64,000 nucleotides of DNA, from NCBI RefSeq assembly GCF_001952935.1, contig NZ_CP018319.1, forward strand, positions 2,386,501 through 2,450,500, given 5' to 3'. Shown here piece after piece: positions 16,306 to 28,935 of the stretch. The position numbers and the translations under genes are program-made. Numbering within the stretch: position 1 is the first letter of the stretch; each line of letters opens with the position of its first letter. The DNA is from Pseudomonas frederiksbergensis (GTDB lineage Bacteria > Pseudomonadota > Gammaproteobacteria > Pseudomonadales > Pseudomonadaceae). Under the pieces are notes generated by a model. It did no database searches, was not told the DNA's origin, and saw nothing but the letters and a program-made list of their open reading frames with translations.

Positions 16306-18669
16306 TTAACTGGCGTAGAGCTCATCTTCCAGTTCATGGATGGCTTTGTTGTAACCCGCCTTGCCGCCAAACGCCTTGACCAGCTCGATAGGCGCACCGA
16401 TCTGGCTGAAGGGATCGAGCTGGAGGATCTTGATGTCTTCGATATGCTCGATGCCGGTGTCGGCATACTTGTCGAGCAATGCTTCGAGCACTTGGCGCGC
16501 AGCGCCTGAATACTTACCGAAATAGTTGCGTTTTTTCACCTGCTCGGCGCGCTCCATGCGGGAAAGCGCAGGTTGATCGAAAGCCACATGGCAGACGAGG
16601 TCGAACGGGTCGAGAGTCTTGCGCTGTTTCTTTTCCACTTCCTCGGCCAAGGCTTCCCACATCACACCCTGGGCGGCCATTTCCTCGATAATGACCTTCT
16701 TCTGATCGGCATCGCTCCAGCGACGCAGAAAGTCGTCCAGCGAGGCGAACTGCTTTTGCACGCAGACACGGGTGTAGTTGTGCAGGGATTCAGTGATCAG
16801 CCGGCCATCCGGGCCGTAGTACTGCACACGTTCGGCGATGACGTAGATCGGGACGCTGTCGATGATGTATTTGATGCGCTTTTTGTCATCATCACCGGTG
16901 AACTCAAGGTCGTCGATTTCTGCCGTGGTGCCAGCGGTGATGCCATCTTCATCCGTCGCCAGGTCATCAGGTGGTACGGGAGACTCTTCACCTTCCGGGG
17001 CATAGATCACGACGGGGTCACCATCGAAAGCCGGATCGGCAAACAGTTCGGTGGCCTTCTTGAAGTCCATGATGGTGAACCAGTACTTGCCGAAGTCTTC
17101 ATTGATGCGGGTGCCACGCCCGATGATCTGCTTGAACTCGGTCATCGACTTGATGTGCTGGTCGAGCACAATCAGCTTGCAGGTCTGGGCATCAACGCCA
17201 GTAGTCATCAACTTGCTAGTGGTGGCAATGACTGGGTAACGCTCTTCTGGGTTGATGAAGTTGTCCAGCTCGGCTTTGCCTTCCTGGTCATCCCCGGTAA
17301 TGCGCATGACGTACTTGCGGTTCTCGGCAATGCGCTGCGGGTTGAGGTTGACCAGCGCCTGGCGCATGCGCTCGGCATGGTTGATGTCGTCGCAGAAGAT
17401 GATGGTCTTCTGGAACGGGTCGGTGGCCTTGAGAAATTCGGTGACCTTTTGCGCCACCAGTTGGGTGCGCGCCTCAATGACCAGGGTGCGGTCCATGTCC
17501 TTGAGGTTGTAGATGCGGTCTTCGATCAGCTCGCCATTTTTGTCGAGCATGCCCTTGGGTGGCCGCCAGCCTTGGAGATCCTTGTCGAAGTCGATGCGCA
17601 CCACTTTATAAGGTGCGAGGAAGCCGTCTTCGATGCCCTGCTTGAGCGTATAGCTGAACACCGGCTCACCGAAGTAGGTAATGCTGGACACCTCTTTGGT
17701 TTCCTTCGGTGTGGCGGTGAGGCCGACATGGGTGGAGCTGGAGAAGTAGTCGAGAATCTCGCGCCAAGCGGAATCCTCGGCGGCACTGCCACGGTGGCAT
17801 TCGTCGATCACAATCAGGTCGAAGAAGTCTCGGGAAAACTGTTTGTAGACGTTCATTTCTTCTTCAGTGCCCGTCACGGCCTGATAGAGCGACAGGTAAA
17901 TCTCGTAAGAGGTATCAATCTGACGCTTGGCGATCTTGGTCATCGCCTGGCCGAAGGGCTTGAAGTCGTTGTTCTTGGTCTGGTCGACCAGGATGTTGCG
18001 GTCGGCCAGGAAGAGAATTCGCTTTTTCTGCTTGGACTTCCACAGCCGCCAGATAATCTGGAAGGCGGTGTAGGTCTTGCCTGTACCGGTGGCCATGACC
18101 AACAGGATGCGTGACTGCCCCTTGGCCACCGCCTCGACGGTACGGTTGATCGCGTTGGTTTGGTAATAACGCGGCATGCGTCCAGAGCCGTCATCGTAGT
18201 AGGGCGACTCGACCTTTTTACGGGCATCACCGTTCAAACCTTTCCATTGGCAATAGCGCTGCCACAGCTCGTCAGGAGAGGGGAACTGGTCAAGGCCCAG
18301 CTCAGTTTCGACCTGAGTACCGGTGCCGGTACGGTCGTGGAATAGAAAGCCATCGCCGTTACTGGAGAACACGAACGGTACGTCCAGTGACTCGGCATAA
18401 CCGAGGGCTTGCTGCATGCCAGAGCCGATATCGTGTTTGTTGTCTTTCGCTTCTATGACAGCGATCGGCAGGTTGGCCTGGTGGTAGAGAATAAAGTCGG
18501 CACGGCGGGACTCGCCACGGCTGTGCAATTTGCCACGGACGATGATGCGTCCTTTTGTAAAGCTGACTTCTTCGCGTACTTGCTTCTGGATATCCCAGCC
18601 GGCTAACTGGATCGCAGGCGCGATGAACTTGGTGCAAATGTCCCGCTCGGTAAGCGACTTTTTGTCCAT
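16306..18669 (-). CDS. hsdR: Type I restriction system endonuclease/translocase subunit
   Basis: 787 residues, ATG 18669 after GAGG. The N-terminal nuclease has D58 and the E73-x-K75 pair (ADFI…[10 protein letters not shown]). A superfamily 2 helicase follows: [10 protein letters not shown] (Walker A), VIDECHRGS (DECH box), TATPKE and [10 protein letters not shown]. The C-terminal third matches the EcoEI-type R C-terminal domain that docks to HsdM. It translocates and cuts unmethylated DNA. Length agrees with EcoEI-type HsdR. First gene of the hsd operon; the 264-base gap upstream must hold its promoter. Confidence 0.95.
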   Translation of the reverse strand: MDKKSLTERDICTKFIAPAIQLAGWDIQKQVREEVSFTKGRIIVRGKLHSRGESRRADFILYHQANLPIAVIEAKDNKHDIGSGMQQALGYAESLDVPFVFSSNGDGFLFHDRTGTGTQVETELGLDQFPSPDELWQRYCQWKGLNGDARKKVESPYYDDGSGRMPRYYQTNAINRTVEAVAKGQSRILLVMATGTGKTYTAFQIIWRLWKSKQKKRILFLADRNILVDQTKNNDFKPFGQAMTKIAKRQIDTSYEIYLSLYQAVTGTEEEMNVYKQFSRDFFDLIVIDECHRGSAAEDSAWREILDYFSSSTHVGLTATPKETKEVSSITYFGEPVFSYTLKQGIEDGFLAPYKVVRIDFDKDLQGWRPPKGMLDKNGELIEDRIYNLKDMDRTLVIEARTQLVAQKVTEFLKATDPFQKTIIFCDDINHAERMRQALVNLNPQRIAENRKYVMRITGDDQEGKAELDNFINPEERYPVIATTSKLMTTGVDAQTCKLIVLDQHIKSMTEFKQIIGRGTRINEDFGKYWFTIMDFKKATELFADPAFDGDPVVIYAPEGEESPVPPDDLATDEDGITAGTTAEIDDLEFTGDDDKKRIKYIIDSVPIYVIAERVQYYGPDGRLITESLHNYTRVCVQKQFASLDDFLRRWSDADQKKVIIEEMAAQGVMWEALAEEVEKKQRKTLDPFDLVCHVAFDQPALSRMERAEQVKKRNYFGKYSGAARQVLEALLDKYADTGIEHIEDIKILQLDPFSQIGAPIELVKAFGGKAGYNKAIHELEDELYAS

Positions 18670-18933
18670 ACCTCAATTCCCTTTCAAGCCGGCATGATCG
18701 CTCGATCCCAGCAGTGCTGATCTTATTGATAGGCGTAAATGTACCTTGAATTGCATTGCTAGTGGGCGCTGCGGCTGATCGCCATCCCATGGTGCTTTAA
18801 GGTGCCATTTGATCTCTTTGATAATTACCCCAAGCTTGTCGAGGTAGTAGCCCGTGAATCACCAAAGTCCCCTCGGGCATCTGGCTGCATGCACCAACGC
18901 GTGGCTATTGGCCGAGGGCTAAGGTGAATCGCT

Positions 18934-20805
18934 TTACGGACTTACAAATGTGGCAGGAGGCACATCGCCGCCAGCTAGTGGATTATCACTTTCAATAGTT
19001 ACCCAGTGAACCAGTTTGATGCTTCGCTTCCAAATGTACTGTCTACATGGCGATCTAATAATCGTCGGCCCAGCAACGGGTTTGAAACCGTTGTTCCGAA
19101 GCTTTTCCAGAACGTGCTTTGGCGATATTTTCAGCAGATTTGACAGCTCGGTACCCAAAACGTAACCGCGCTTGAATCGCATTACAGCGCGCAACCTGAC
19201 CATTTTGGCAATGGATCTTCCCGTTGGACAGGTAACGGTGGGCAAAATACTTTCGCGCACCAATGCATAGGCGACCTCTTGTTTGACACCTAGAAGTTCA
19301 GCAGCCTCGCAAATCGTCACCAACGATCTTGCGAAGGGGCGCCGGAGGTCATTAGGAATCCAGTTCGCTAAGTCTGCTTTCCGGATAAGCCACTGCCCAA
19401 CAGATATCTCGTCCAAGTGTTCGCCATATACCTGAACCTCACCCGCTTGAACCGCCTTGATCAACTCAACCAAGCCGCGGCCAGTCGGCAAATAGTGCTT
19501 GGCCGCATACGCAAGCGTCAGATAATCATCATCCGTTGGTACTCGGATGGATGGTGGACGTAAAGCGACTAGTGAATCTTGGTCAACAAGCCACTTTTCG
19601 CCACGGACTGGAGGCCCGCCGTAAAATTTGATCGTCGACGCGGACAATAATTGGCGAACTCTACTCTCGCTCAGACACAACGTTTGCGCCGTATCCTTCA
19701 AGCACTGGGCTTTTTCCATGCGATCAGAAATGGCACGAACCTGGTGTATGTCCACAATCTTTGAAACGCGACCGCTAGGATGAGTAAAAGCCCTGCTATC
19801 CAACTTTCCAGATGCCAGCATTCTCTCCACATAAGATTTATGTGTTCCTGCCAAGGCCGCAGCTGCTCCCATCGAAACCCACCGGTGCTGTAAAACTGTC
19901 TGTTCACTCAACAAACGATTCCTCTTCGCTAACGGCGCGTCCCAGCTTTTTTGCAAATAATTCTCAAATTCTGCACGAACAAAATCAAAACACTTTGCCT
20001 TCAACCCAATGAAAATGTCGCCGTAGAGCGGACCAAGAGCAGAGGTTAGCTTCCAACCGAGCTCGCTTGTCCTGGTTAGGCGCAAATCGTTGAGCAAGTC
20101 CCAAAAGCCTTGAGGCCAGTTCATCAAAATCTCACCAGCCGCTTTTGCTAATGGTTGTGCAACTTCAATCGCTCCGGTGCCCGCAACCTTCATCGGCTTC
20201 GCACGTTCTGGTCTGACGCTGCGCACGGCGAGCCGTGTCGCTAAAGCATGAAGCTTCTCCAAAGACAATCCTTCTAAACCCTCTGCTTTGGGAGTATCTG
20301 GAGAGATTCGCGCCATAAGAGCCGACGTCAGCCATAGGCTTCCTTCATCGGCAGGTGCTTCAATCTGACGAAGCTGGGTCAGTGAGTGGGTACAGGTACT
20401 GCAACTGTGGCCCTGCATCGCATCTGAGTTAAGTCGACCGCCACATTCGGGACAGGTACTTTTCAGGACTAGGTTGTGCACTGTGCACGTTGTCACCAAT
20501 GTCAGATCCCAAGCCTCCCTCCAATAGCCGTGCTCGGCTAAACAGTTCGGGCAGTATTTCTTATCATTTAACGACCAGACCTTAAGGGCTTTAGCTGTAG
20601 GACGCCTGAGTTCCGAAGAAACCGGAGCCCAACTTGGAGGAAACCCACCTTGCTCAATCCAGTCGTTTACACATTCATCTTTGCCCCCCAGGAATGCCGC
20701 GAATAGGTCTTTACCAAGCAAACCGTTGACTCCTGCCAGTCGGCTTAAATACCCCTGGAGACTTTCATCGGGGGAAGGTTTGAGATTTATCAACAGACCA
20801 AACAT
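18934..20805 (-). CDS. tniQ: TniQ/TnsD-family target-selection protein
   Basis: 623 residues. The first 175 form a TniQ domain with zinc-binding cysteines: CPNC (near 92), CTVH, CPECGG and CSTC. The rest is helical with several HTH-like stretches, expected for sequence-specific DNA binding (TnsD-type). In Tn7, TnsD binds the 3' end of glmS and recruits TnsC. By position this protein is the best candidate to recognise the 3' end of gyrB, where the element sits. It is longer than TnsD of Tn7 as I recall it. It is separated from tnsC by a strong hairpin and has a weak ribosome binding site, so it may be kept at low level. Confidence 0.85.
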   Translation of the reverse strand: MFGLLINLKPSPDESLQGYLSRLAGVNGLLGKDLFAAFLGGKDECVNDWIEQGGFPPSWAPVSSELRRPTAKALKVWSLNDKKYCPNCLAEHGYWREAWDLTLVTTCTVHNLVLKSTCPECGGRLNSDAMQGHSCSTCTHSLTQLRQIEAPADEGSLWLTSALMARISPDTPKAEGLEGLSLEKLHALATRLAVRSVRPERAKPMKVAGTGAIEVAQPLAKAAGEILMNWPQGFWDLLNDLRLTRTSELGWKLTSALGPLYGDIFIGLKAKCFDFVRAEFENYLQKSWDAPLAKRNRLLSEQTVLQHRWVSMGAAAALAGTHKSYVERMLASGKLDSRAFTHPSGRVSKIVDIHQVRAISDRMEKAQCLKDTAQTLCLSESRVRQLLSASTIKFYGGPPVRGEKWLVDQDSLVALRPPSIRVPTDDDYLTLAYAAKHYLPTGRGLVELIKAVQAGEVQVYGEHLDEISVGQWLIRKADLANWIPNDLRRPFARSLVTICEAAELLGVKQEVAYALVRESILPTVTCPTGRSIAKMVRLRAVMRFKRGYVLGTELSNLLKISPKHVLEKLRNNGFKPVAGPTIIRSPCRQYIWKRSIKLVHWVTIESDNPLAGGDVPPATFVSP

Positions 20806-20847
20806 TTTTCAAAACCCAGAAGTTCGAAACTACAGATTCGTATAGCC

Positions 20848-20880
20848 GCCCAAGGAGCGCCCGTAGGGCGCTCCTTGGGC
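20848..20880. repeat. 15-bp perfect hairpin between tnsC and tniQ
   Basis: GCCCAAGGAGCGCCC (20848-20862) and its exact reverse complement (20866-20880) are separated by three bases. On the plus strand GCTTTTATTT follows, terminator-like; on the minus strand, the direction of tnsABC and tniQ, no T run follows. It could stabilise the 3' end of tnsABC mRNA, attenuate tniQ, or stop antisense transcription. Confidence 0.7.
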
Positions 20881-20884
20881 GCTT

Positions 20885-21823
20885 TTATTTATCGTAGTCT
20901 TCGAACGGCTCGAAATGACCGATCAACGGTTTGAAGTCGAAACGTGCGCTGAACGGATTACGATCTTCGGGAGCGTTGTTCCACACCTCATCCTGAAAGG
21001 CTTCAGAAAGCACCGCCATGGTGATGCCTTGCTCCCCCTTGTCCTTGACCAGCCAAGTGGCCCGATCCAGGATTTTGTCCAGGTAATCGATGACTCCAAA
21101 TGAAGCATGGTGCAGCCGCTGTACCATCTGCTCAGTCGTGAAATCAATTGCCGGAACCGGCAACAAACCATGAAGCACCTTCAACAGTGTGTAAAAGTGA
21201 ACCCATTTTGATTCGGTTAATTGAAAGCGATCGTAGTCCAGCGCCGCCGAAAAACGCCTTCTGAACTGTTCGTTAGCCCGTGGCAGTCGCTCAAGTGTCC
21301 TTAAACCAACAAGCACATAGGCGATGCTAGTTCGGTTCATCAGACTTTTGACCCAGTCTGCTGCCTCATGAACCCCTGTACTGGTTCGTTTGTGATCAAC
21401 CAGGTGCTGCGCCTCATCCAAAATCACCATCTCAACGCGAAGGGTCGATAACAGGGAGACGACTCGAGAAAGTTTGAATTCGGCAGAGTGACTTTGTGCA
21501 TCAGCAAACGGATCATTCAATGCCTTTAGCAAGGCAGCGGCCACCGTCTTTTTGGTCGGCTCGGCTGGGATTTCTACGACCAGTATTGGCAGCTTTTTGC
21601 CCGGGACGAATTGATCGCGGGAAACGGCTTTTACGAACTCGTCGATCACGGTGCTTTTGCCCACACCACTCGGGCCCAAGATCAGCAAACCTCTGCTCGT
21701 ATTCGTCCCTAGCGGATCCTCGTAAATCTCAGTCAACCGTTTGAGTGTCCGATCGGCCTGGGGACTCATTACAAAATGCTGGCGAAGGGACAAGGGCATA
21801 TGGGAACTAGCTTCGAGGATCAT
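20885..21823 (-). CDS. tnsC: TnsC/TniB-like AAA+ ATPase
   Basis: 312 residues from ATG 21823, chosen because AAGGAGA lies six bases before it; ATG 21829 is too close to that site. An AAA+ domain with Walker A GPSGVGKST (50-58) and Walker B MVILDEAQHL (D136, E137). TnsC links the target-selection protein to the TnsAB transposase and enforces target immunity. The size is like TniB and short TnsC proteins rather than the 555-residue TnsC of Tn7. It overlaps the end of tnsB by 17 bases. Confidence 0.9.
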   Translation of the reverse strand: MILEASSHMPLSLRQHFVMSPQADRTLKRLTEIYEDPLGTNTSRGLLILGPSGVGKSTVIDEFVKAVSRDQFVPGKKLPILVVEIPAEPTKKTVAAALLKALNDPFADAQSHSAEFKLSRVVSLLSTLRVEMVILDEAQHLVDHKRTSTGVHEAADWVKSLMNRTSIAYVLVGLRTLERLPRANEQFRRRFSAALDYDRFQLTESKWVHFYTLLKVLHGLLPVPAIDFTTEQMVQRLHHASFGVIDYLDKILDRATWLVKDKGEQGITMAVLSEAFQDEVWNNAPEDRNPFSARFDFKPLIGHFEPFEDYDK

Positions 21824-23777
21824 GACCATTCTCCTTGCGAGATACCCGATTGCTCACAGCAAATCCTGCTACTGCCGGAGCGTCGTCGAACAATTTGAGC
21901 CAAGACAATTGCGAATCAACGCTGGGGACAAATGAGACATTGGCCGAGCGACCTTCTTTATCCAGTCTCGCCTTTGCCGCTGCACGGCGTTTACGCAGCT
22001 TGTGCGAATGCCGAGCCCCTTCTATATCCGTCATGATGTCGCGATAGGCTTGGTGAATCGCGTCGAAGTCAGGCTGGGTGTTACCGCTTTCACGGAGATT
22101 CTTTTTGGCCGCTACGTACAGGTCGCGGCTCATACCTATCAGCCGCTTGTCCTTCGCCGAGACTTGGATAAAGACATTCCTCATCTGATCGTGAACCCAA
22201 ATGTGCCCGAGTTCGTCACGGTAACGAGCCTGGATTTTTTCTCCAGGTTTTAAACGAAGCCGTAGCTCAGCCAATTCAGGGGAGTGGTACATATGCCCTG
22301 CGAGCTCAATGCCGTAATGGTGAACATTCACCGATTTTCGACGAGCCAGAACACACTCAAGAGAATCTAGATCAGTGGGTAGCCTAACTTGTCGGCGCGC
22401 CTCTTTTGCTAACCAAATCAGGGCTGGTGTACTGTTTGAGAGACCGCGATGGGGACGTTGATGGTAGATATCCACAATCCAACGAACCAATTTCTCCTCT
22501 AGATCCGGCAGCGTAAGACATGCGTTGGCTTCAGAAGGGTAATCGCCTCGCTGCTGTACATTAGAAAAGGTCGTCCCTGGGATCTGATGTATCAATCCTG
22601 TGTTCAGCGTTCCAAAGAACCGCTCAACGGCTCCTTTCATCTCAGGTCCCCTGGAGCGCGGATACATGATCTCGATCCCTAGCTCATTGAAGCCCGAAAT
22701 TACATCGTCAGCGTGAAACTCAGCGGCATTATCCGGAACGATGCGCAATGGCATTCCGTGAGCACGCCATTCACTTTTGACCTTGGGGAAACGAGCCACC
22801 CATGCAGCTTTAGGTCGAATGGCACGCTCAATGACCCTCAGCACGCTTTCCGTATTGGGCGCCGAGAAGTGCAGCAAAAAACTCATGATCATCCTGGAAC
22901 ACCTGTCCAGAACAACAGTGAGGTAGGGGCGGCCTATAACCAGCCCAGTTTCGGGATCAGTTAGCAACACATCCAAAAGGGTATGGTCGATTTCCCATCG
23001 ATCGAGAATTCGAGAAACCATGAGCTCTCCCATGGCAATGCGGTGCTTCTTGTTTGCGGCATGCTTGCCGAGGCGAGCCACATCCACCTCATAAGGATCT
23101 AGCTTGTCTACGTATCGGCGGATGGTCATCTCACAAGGTTTGCGCATCCTTTGAGACGGAAGACGCTGCGCATTAATAGCATCAATCCTATCGTGGAACT
23201 CGGACACTACCTTAATGACGGGCGGACGTTCTAGCTTGAGATATTCCGTGTTTATTACATCCTGAAGCAACTCTTCTAACTCATTAACAAGAAGACTCTT
23301 TCTTCCTTTTTTATTATGCTTTGGCACCAACCGTATAACATCATTTCCAATATACCGTGCAAACCACCTTCTGACAGTACTGACGGACGGGGTTCGCGGT
23401 TCTCCTAGTTCCAGTGCGACTTTTTTTACTGCTTCAGCAATCACTTCCCGACTAGGTAGTTTTTTCCCGTTTGCTTCCACCAAACAATCCAAATACTTGC
23501 GTCGCCTCATCGCTTCGTCTGCATGTAACACAGGAAAGCATGTTAGGTCCGCTTGGACATTTCTGAAATAAGGGATCTCTCCCAGATACGGTTGCTCAGC
23601 GCTTATTTCAATCTCTTGATTTTCATAGCCTAGATAAAATTCGCTTTCAGTGAGCTTTAAATACTCGCCGTATTGATCAACAAACAGCAAGCGTCGATCG
23701 ATTAAGCGTCTATGTAATGTCATCGGATTGCCGTTGATAGCAATCGACAACTGTAATTTAAGAGAGAAAGTCTGCAT
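21807..23777 (-). CDS. tnsB: TnsB transposase (DDE integrase family)
   Basis: 656 residues, ATG 23777 after AGGAGGG. An N-terminal helical DNA-binding region with HTH segments (SVSTVRRWFARY near 131-142) precedes an rve-type catalytic core: D264 (WEIDHT), D349 (VPDNAAEF) and E385 (KGAVERFF), i.e. D,D(35)E. A C-terminal beta-barrel/Mu-type domain is around 460-540. It binds the repeats at the element ends and makes the 3' nicks and strand transfers. It overlaps tnsA by 20 bases, as in other Tn7 relatives. Confidence 0.93.
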   Translation of the reverse strand: MQTFSLKLQLSIAINGNPMTLHRRLIDRRLLFVDQYGEYLKLTESEFYLGYENQEIEISAEQPYLGEIPYFRNVQADLTCFPVLHADEAMRRRKYLDCLVEANGKKLPSREVIAEAVKKVALELGEPRTPSVSTVRRWFARYIGNDVIRLVPKHNKKGRKSLLVNELEELLQDVINTEYLKLERPPVIKVVSEFHDRIDAINAQRLPSQRMRKPCEMTIRRYVDKLDPYEVDVARLGKHAANKKHRIAMGELMVSRILDRWEIDHTLLDVLLTDPETGLVIGRPYLTVVLDRCSRMIMSFLLHFSAPNTESVLRVIERAIRPKAAWVARFPKVKSEWRAHGMPLRIVPDNAAEFHADDVISGFNELGIEIMYPRSRGPEMKGAVERFFGTLNTGLIHQIPGTTFSNVQQRGDYPSEANACLTLPDLEEKLVRWIVDIYHQRPHRGLSNSTPALIWLAKEARRQVRLPTDLDSLECVLARRKSVNVHHYGIELAGHMYHSPELAELRLRLKPGEKIQARYRDELGHIWVHDQMRNVFIQVSAKDKRLIGMSRDLYVAAKKNLRESGNTQPDFDAIHQAYRDIMTDIEGARHSHKLRKRRAAAKARLDKEGRSANVSFVPSVDSQLSWLKLFDDAPAVAGFAVSNRVSRKENGHDPRS

Positions 23778-24396
23778 GACGGTGCCCTCCTGTTAGGAAT
23801 ATCTCTGTCTGAGGCGTGATCGACTGTTCGAGGTCGACACCAACAACACCCAATCCAAGCAAACGCCACGCAGCCGCGTCACCAAAAACCGAGCAAAGCT
23901 CACTCAGATCCTTTGGCTGGCTCATCTCAAGCTTTGATTGAGTCTCCAACCGTTCTGGCTGAGTAAGGAAGGGACCTCGACGGTGATAAAGGACCTCTTG
24001 CAGGTTCTCTGACAGCGTATCTGCCCAGATCAATTCATCTGTAACGACGGAAAAATTACGATTCGTTTCAGCAAAATGTGCGGTGGCAGCAGCGATTTTT
24101 GCCTTAACACTGTGTACGAGCAGACGCTTTTCGGGCTTTACCTCAAACCACCATTCACGACCATCCTCAAGGACCGCACAAATATCAGGAAAGTATTTCA
24201 CGTAGGAACCATCCATCCTGATCTTCTCTCGGCTAGGCTGAACGCTGTAACTACGGACTAGCGGAGACAGCTCAAGCAAGCGAAAAAAACCGCCTTCAAG
24301 CTGAGATTCCCAGGGAACGGGATGGCCATTTTTCAGGGAAGGGAAGTACCCCCTGAAGTGACATGAACTGCGTGTAACAACCGTACGGACTGCCAT
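23758..24396 (-). CDS. tnsA: TnsA endonuclease subunit of the transposase
   Basis: 212 residues from ATG 24396, which follows GGAGG closely; the frame continues 17 codons further upstream without a better start. Restriction-enzyme-like catalytic residues are visible: WESQLE (E30/E34), FPDICAV (D71) and FEVKPEK (E85, K87). TnsA cuts the 5' strands at the transposon ends, so with TnsB the element should excise fully (cut-and-paste). First of the tns genes, reading away from the right end. Confidence 0.9.
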   Translation of the reverse strand: MAVRTVVTRSSCHFRGYFPSLKNGHPVPWESQLEGGFFRLLELSPLVRSYSVQPSREKIRMDGSYVKYFPDICAVLEDGREWWFEVKPEKRLLVHSVKAKIAAATAHFAETNRNFSVVTDELIWADTLSENLQEVLYHRRGPFLTQPERLETQSKLEMSQPKDLSELCSVFGDAAAWRLLGLGVVGVDLEQSITPQTEIFLTGGHRHADFLS

Positions 24397-25220
24397 TGCA
24401 ACCTCCACAGACGAGCGCCACCGCTGCGCTTGGAATACCAAGCACACTGTGGAACTCAGGGGCTCAATCGACAGGCAACACTGTCCCGTCGAGAGGCCTC
24501 GCTAAAGTCAAAGTGATGAGGGAGGATTGACAAGCGCCAAAAAAAAGCAGAAATTGCGGATTCCAAGCCAGCAACATCGCATTTGTAGGCGCGGTCAAAA
24601 CCCTCAGGTTTTGATCGCGTTTTTACATTTCACACCTCCGATTTTCATTACCCTTATCCTATCCAGTAACCAGGCATCATATGCTTGGCAGCTCACGCTA
24701 GTTTTAATTTTCGATATCCTGGACCTCGTACGGTCAACCGTTCACGACGCCTGCTGTACACAGGGGGTTGATGACCTCTACAAGTACTCTAAGACGTTTT
24801 TTTTAATTCCGTAGCCCTATAAAAATAACCCTAATTAACCGAGAAATACTAAGCCAGTCAGAAACCAAAATCCACAAAAAACAGCACAAAAACAGCTAAA
24901 ACTCCTCACCCTCATAACACCAAAACATAATACAAACAGCGAACAAAGTTGCAGCTCCGGTATTATCTTTACGTGTGATGCTGTTAATATAGATCCGCTA
25001 GTTATGCGCGGAGCTTCTTAAAAGAAAATAGGTCTCTCTCATATAAATAAAACGAAAAGCTAATATGTATTATTTATATTATGAAAACAGTTTATTTTCG
25101 CAATGAAGTCATCGACTGGACACTTAATCGCCGCCCGGTGATCTTGACTATGCCGCTAGCAATTTACCTTTACCGATAGTAGTGACGCCTATTGCATCCT
25201 CCAACTCCGGCAAGCAGTTT
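24397..25220. other. Gene-free, AT-rich part of the transposon right arm
   Basis: More than 800 bases between tnsA and the TnsB-site cluster with no gene I can support. From about 24780 to 25110 the sequence is markedly AT-rich. A 32-codon ORF starts at ATG 25081 but has no ribosome binding site. A 95-codon frame from TTG 24527 follows GGAGG but runs through the hairpin at 24590 and matches no family. Confidence 0.6.
24590..24624 (+). terminator. Rho-independent terminator on the plus strand
   Basis: A 12-13 base-pair stem (CGCGGTCAAAACC with GGTTTTGATCGCG, one G-U pair, 4-base loop CTCA) followed by TTTTT. No plus-strand gene lies upstream, so it may end a short untranslated RNA or block transcription going out toward gyrB. 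Confidence 0.7.
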
Positions 25221-25384
25221 CATGAATTTGTGAGAGACGTAGATTCTTCCGAGAATCAAATAGGTATTTACAAAATTTGTGCAAAAAAAAGCCAGCGCTC
25301 TGCGCTGGGCTCCGGCAGACCCACCGTTATGGTGGGCCTGACTCATTTATTTGTGAGATTTTGCATCTATTTTGTGAGCCGACA
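25221..25384 (-). repeat. Right end of the Tn7-like element with TnsB-type sites
   Basis: On the plus strand CATCTATTTTGTGAG (25364-25378), CATTTATTTGTGAG (25344-25357) and CATGAATTTGTGAG (25221-25234) share CAT…TTTGTGAG; a weaker copy, ATTTGTGCA, is near 25275-25283. The outermost copy is six bases from the terminal ACA at 25384. Repeated sites of about 20 bp near a TGT…ACA end are the hallmark of TnsB binding in this family. Confidence 0.8.
25283..25310 (-). terminator. Terminator serving gyrB, inside the transposon end
   Basis: Minus strand: CCAGCGC-AGA-GCGCTGG stem then C and eight T. A second hairpin, CCCACC/GGTGGG, lies at 25320-25336, nearer gyrB. Both are between the outermost TnsB-like sites and the inner ones, so the element carries the terminator now used by gyrB. 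Confidence 0.85.
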
Positions 25385-25389
25385 CTGGA
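25385..25389. other. Presumed 5-bp target site duplication
   Basis: CTGGA between the element's terminal ACA and the complement of the gyrB stop codon. Five base pairs is the Tn7-family duplication length. The second copy should lie beyond the unseen left end. Confidence 0.6.
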
Positions 25390-28002
<2,613 letters not shown>

Positions 28003-28479
28003 TCATCCACCAGATAAATACACTGGCCGCGTCGGGCCTGGCTGACCAAGTGCCCTTGGGCAATCCGCAATGCACAGACCACCAGCTTCTGCTGACCGCG
28101 AGACAAGATGTCCGCGGCGTTGTGTGCGCCCAATCTAAGACGCAAATCAGCACGCTGTGGTCCGGCCTGGGTATGGCCCATTTGCTGATCCCGCTGAAGG
28201 GACCCGGCGAGCACTGCACTCAGCTCTCGGTCTTTGTCCCAACCTCGGTAATAGCTGAGCGTTAAACCCTCGAGCTCAACCAGTTCGCTCAAGGTCTGTT
28301 CAAAGACTGGTTTCAAGGCTTTGATATAAGCGCGGCGGTATTCATCAATTTCAGCGCTGGCCTGGCACAGTTCCCTGTCCCAAACTGCTTGCGAAACGGC
28401 GTCAAGTGTACCATGCCGCAGCCAAGAGTTTCTCTGGCGCAGGGCCTTCTGCAAGCGCTGCCAGGTAGACATGAATCGT

Positions 28480-28495
28480 GGTTCCACGTGGAACA
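28480..28495. promoter_or_regulatory. parS: parS site, one mismatch
   Basis: GGTTCCACGTGGAACA, with the central 14-bp palindrome complete and only the first base off; within recF. Confidence 0.9.
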
Positions 28496-28935
28496 CACCC
28501 CAGTCGAGAAACTGTCGGCGAATCTTGGGAGCGCCTTCCAACAAGCGGAAACTGTCGGGGTTGATCAACTGCAGTGGCAGGATTTCCGCCAGTTGCGCTG
28601 CGCTCCGGGCGTTCTGTCCATCGATGCGAATCTGGAACTCCCCTTGGCGGTCGCGGGAGATTCCCAAAGCACTGTGCCCACCCTCGGCCAGCTCCACCTG
28701 ACCGAACACCGTACAGGCGAGCTGCTCGTATTGGATAACCGGTAACAGGCGGGTGCTACGAAACGAACGGGCAAGCCCCAGCAGGTGAATGGCTTCCAGA
28801 ACACTGGTTTTGCCGCTGCCGTTGGCGCCGTAAAGAATGTTGATTCGGGGGAGGGGGAGAAGGTCACCGGGTGCAGATTGCGCACCGCGGTGACCGAGAC
28901 GCGACTTAAGGACATCTAGCTTCTGCTGAGCATGA

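Larger units (their letters stand above)
1..25384. mobile_element. Tn7-like transposon, right part (left end not in window)
   Basis: A Tn7-family element carrying tnsA, tnsB, tnsC and tniQ next to its right end, with restriction and other defence-like cargo filling the rest. The right end is read at 25384: on the minus strand the element would start TGTCGGCTCACAAAATAGAT, begin with the family's TGT, and contain repeated CTCACAAA motifs. I recall the Tn7 right terminus as starting TGTGGGCGGACAAAATAG, which is very similar. Five bases (CTGGA, 25385-25389) separate it from the gyrB stop codon, matching the family's 5-bp target duplication. No matching second end was seen in the window, so the element is longer than 25 kb or its left end is decayed. 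No cas genes or tnsE are visible. Confidence 0.85.

Noticed and set aside
18934..20805. CRISPR-guided transposon (TniQ-Cascade)
   Set aside because: No cas genes are seen and this TniQ is long, as in site-specific TnsD types.
24527..24814. 95-codon ORF after GGAGG in the transposon right arm
   Set aside because: It crosses a strong terminator hairpin, needs a TTG start and has no recognisable domain.
25268..25285. TTTACAAAATTTGTG as the transposon end
   Set aside because: An ACA is present, but the terminus at 25384 has better Tn7-like sequence, adjoining repeats and exact spacing to gyrB; this copy is more likely an inner site.
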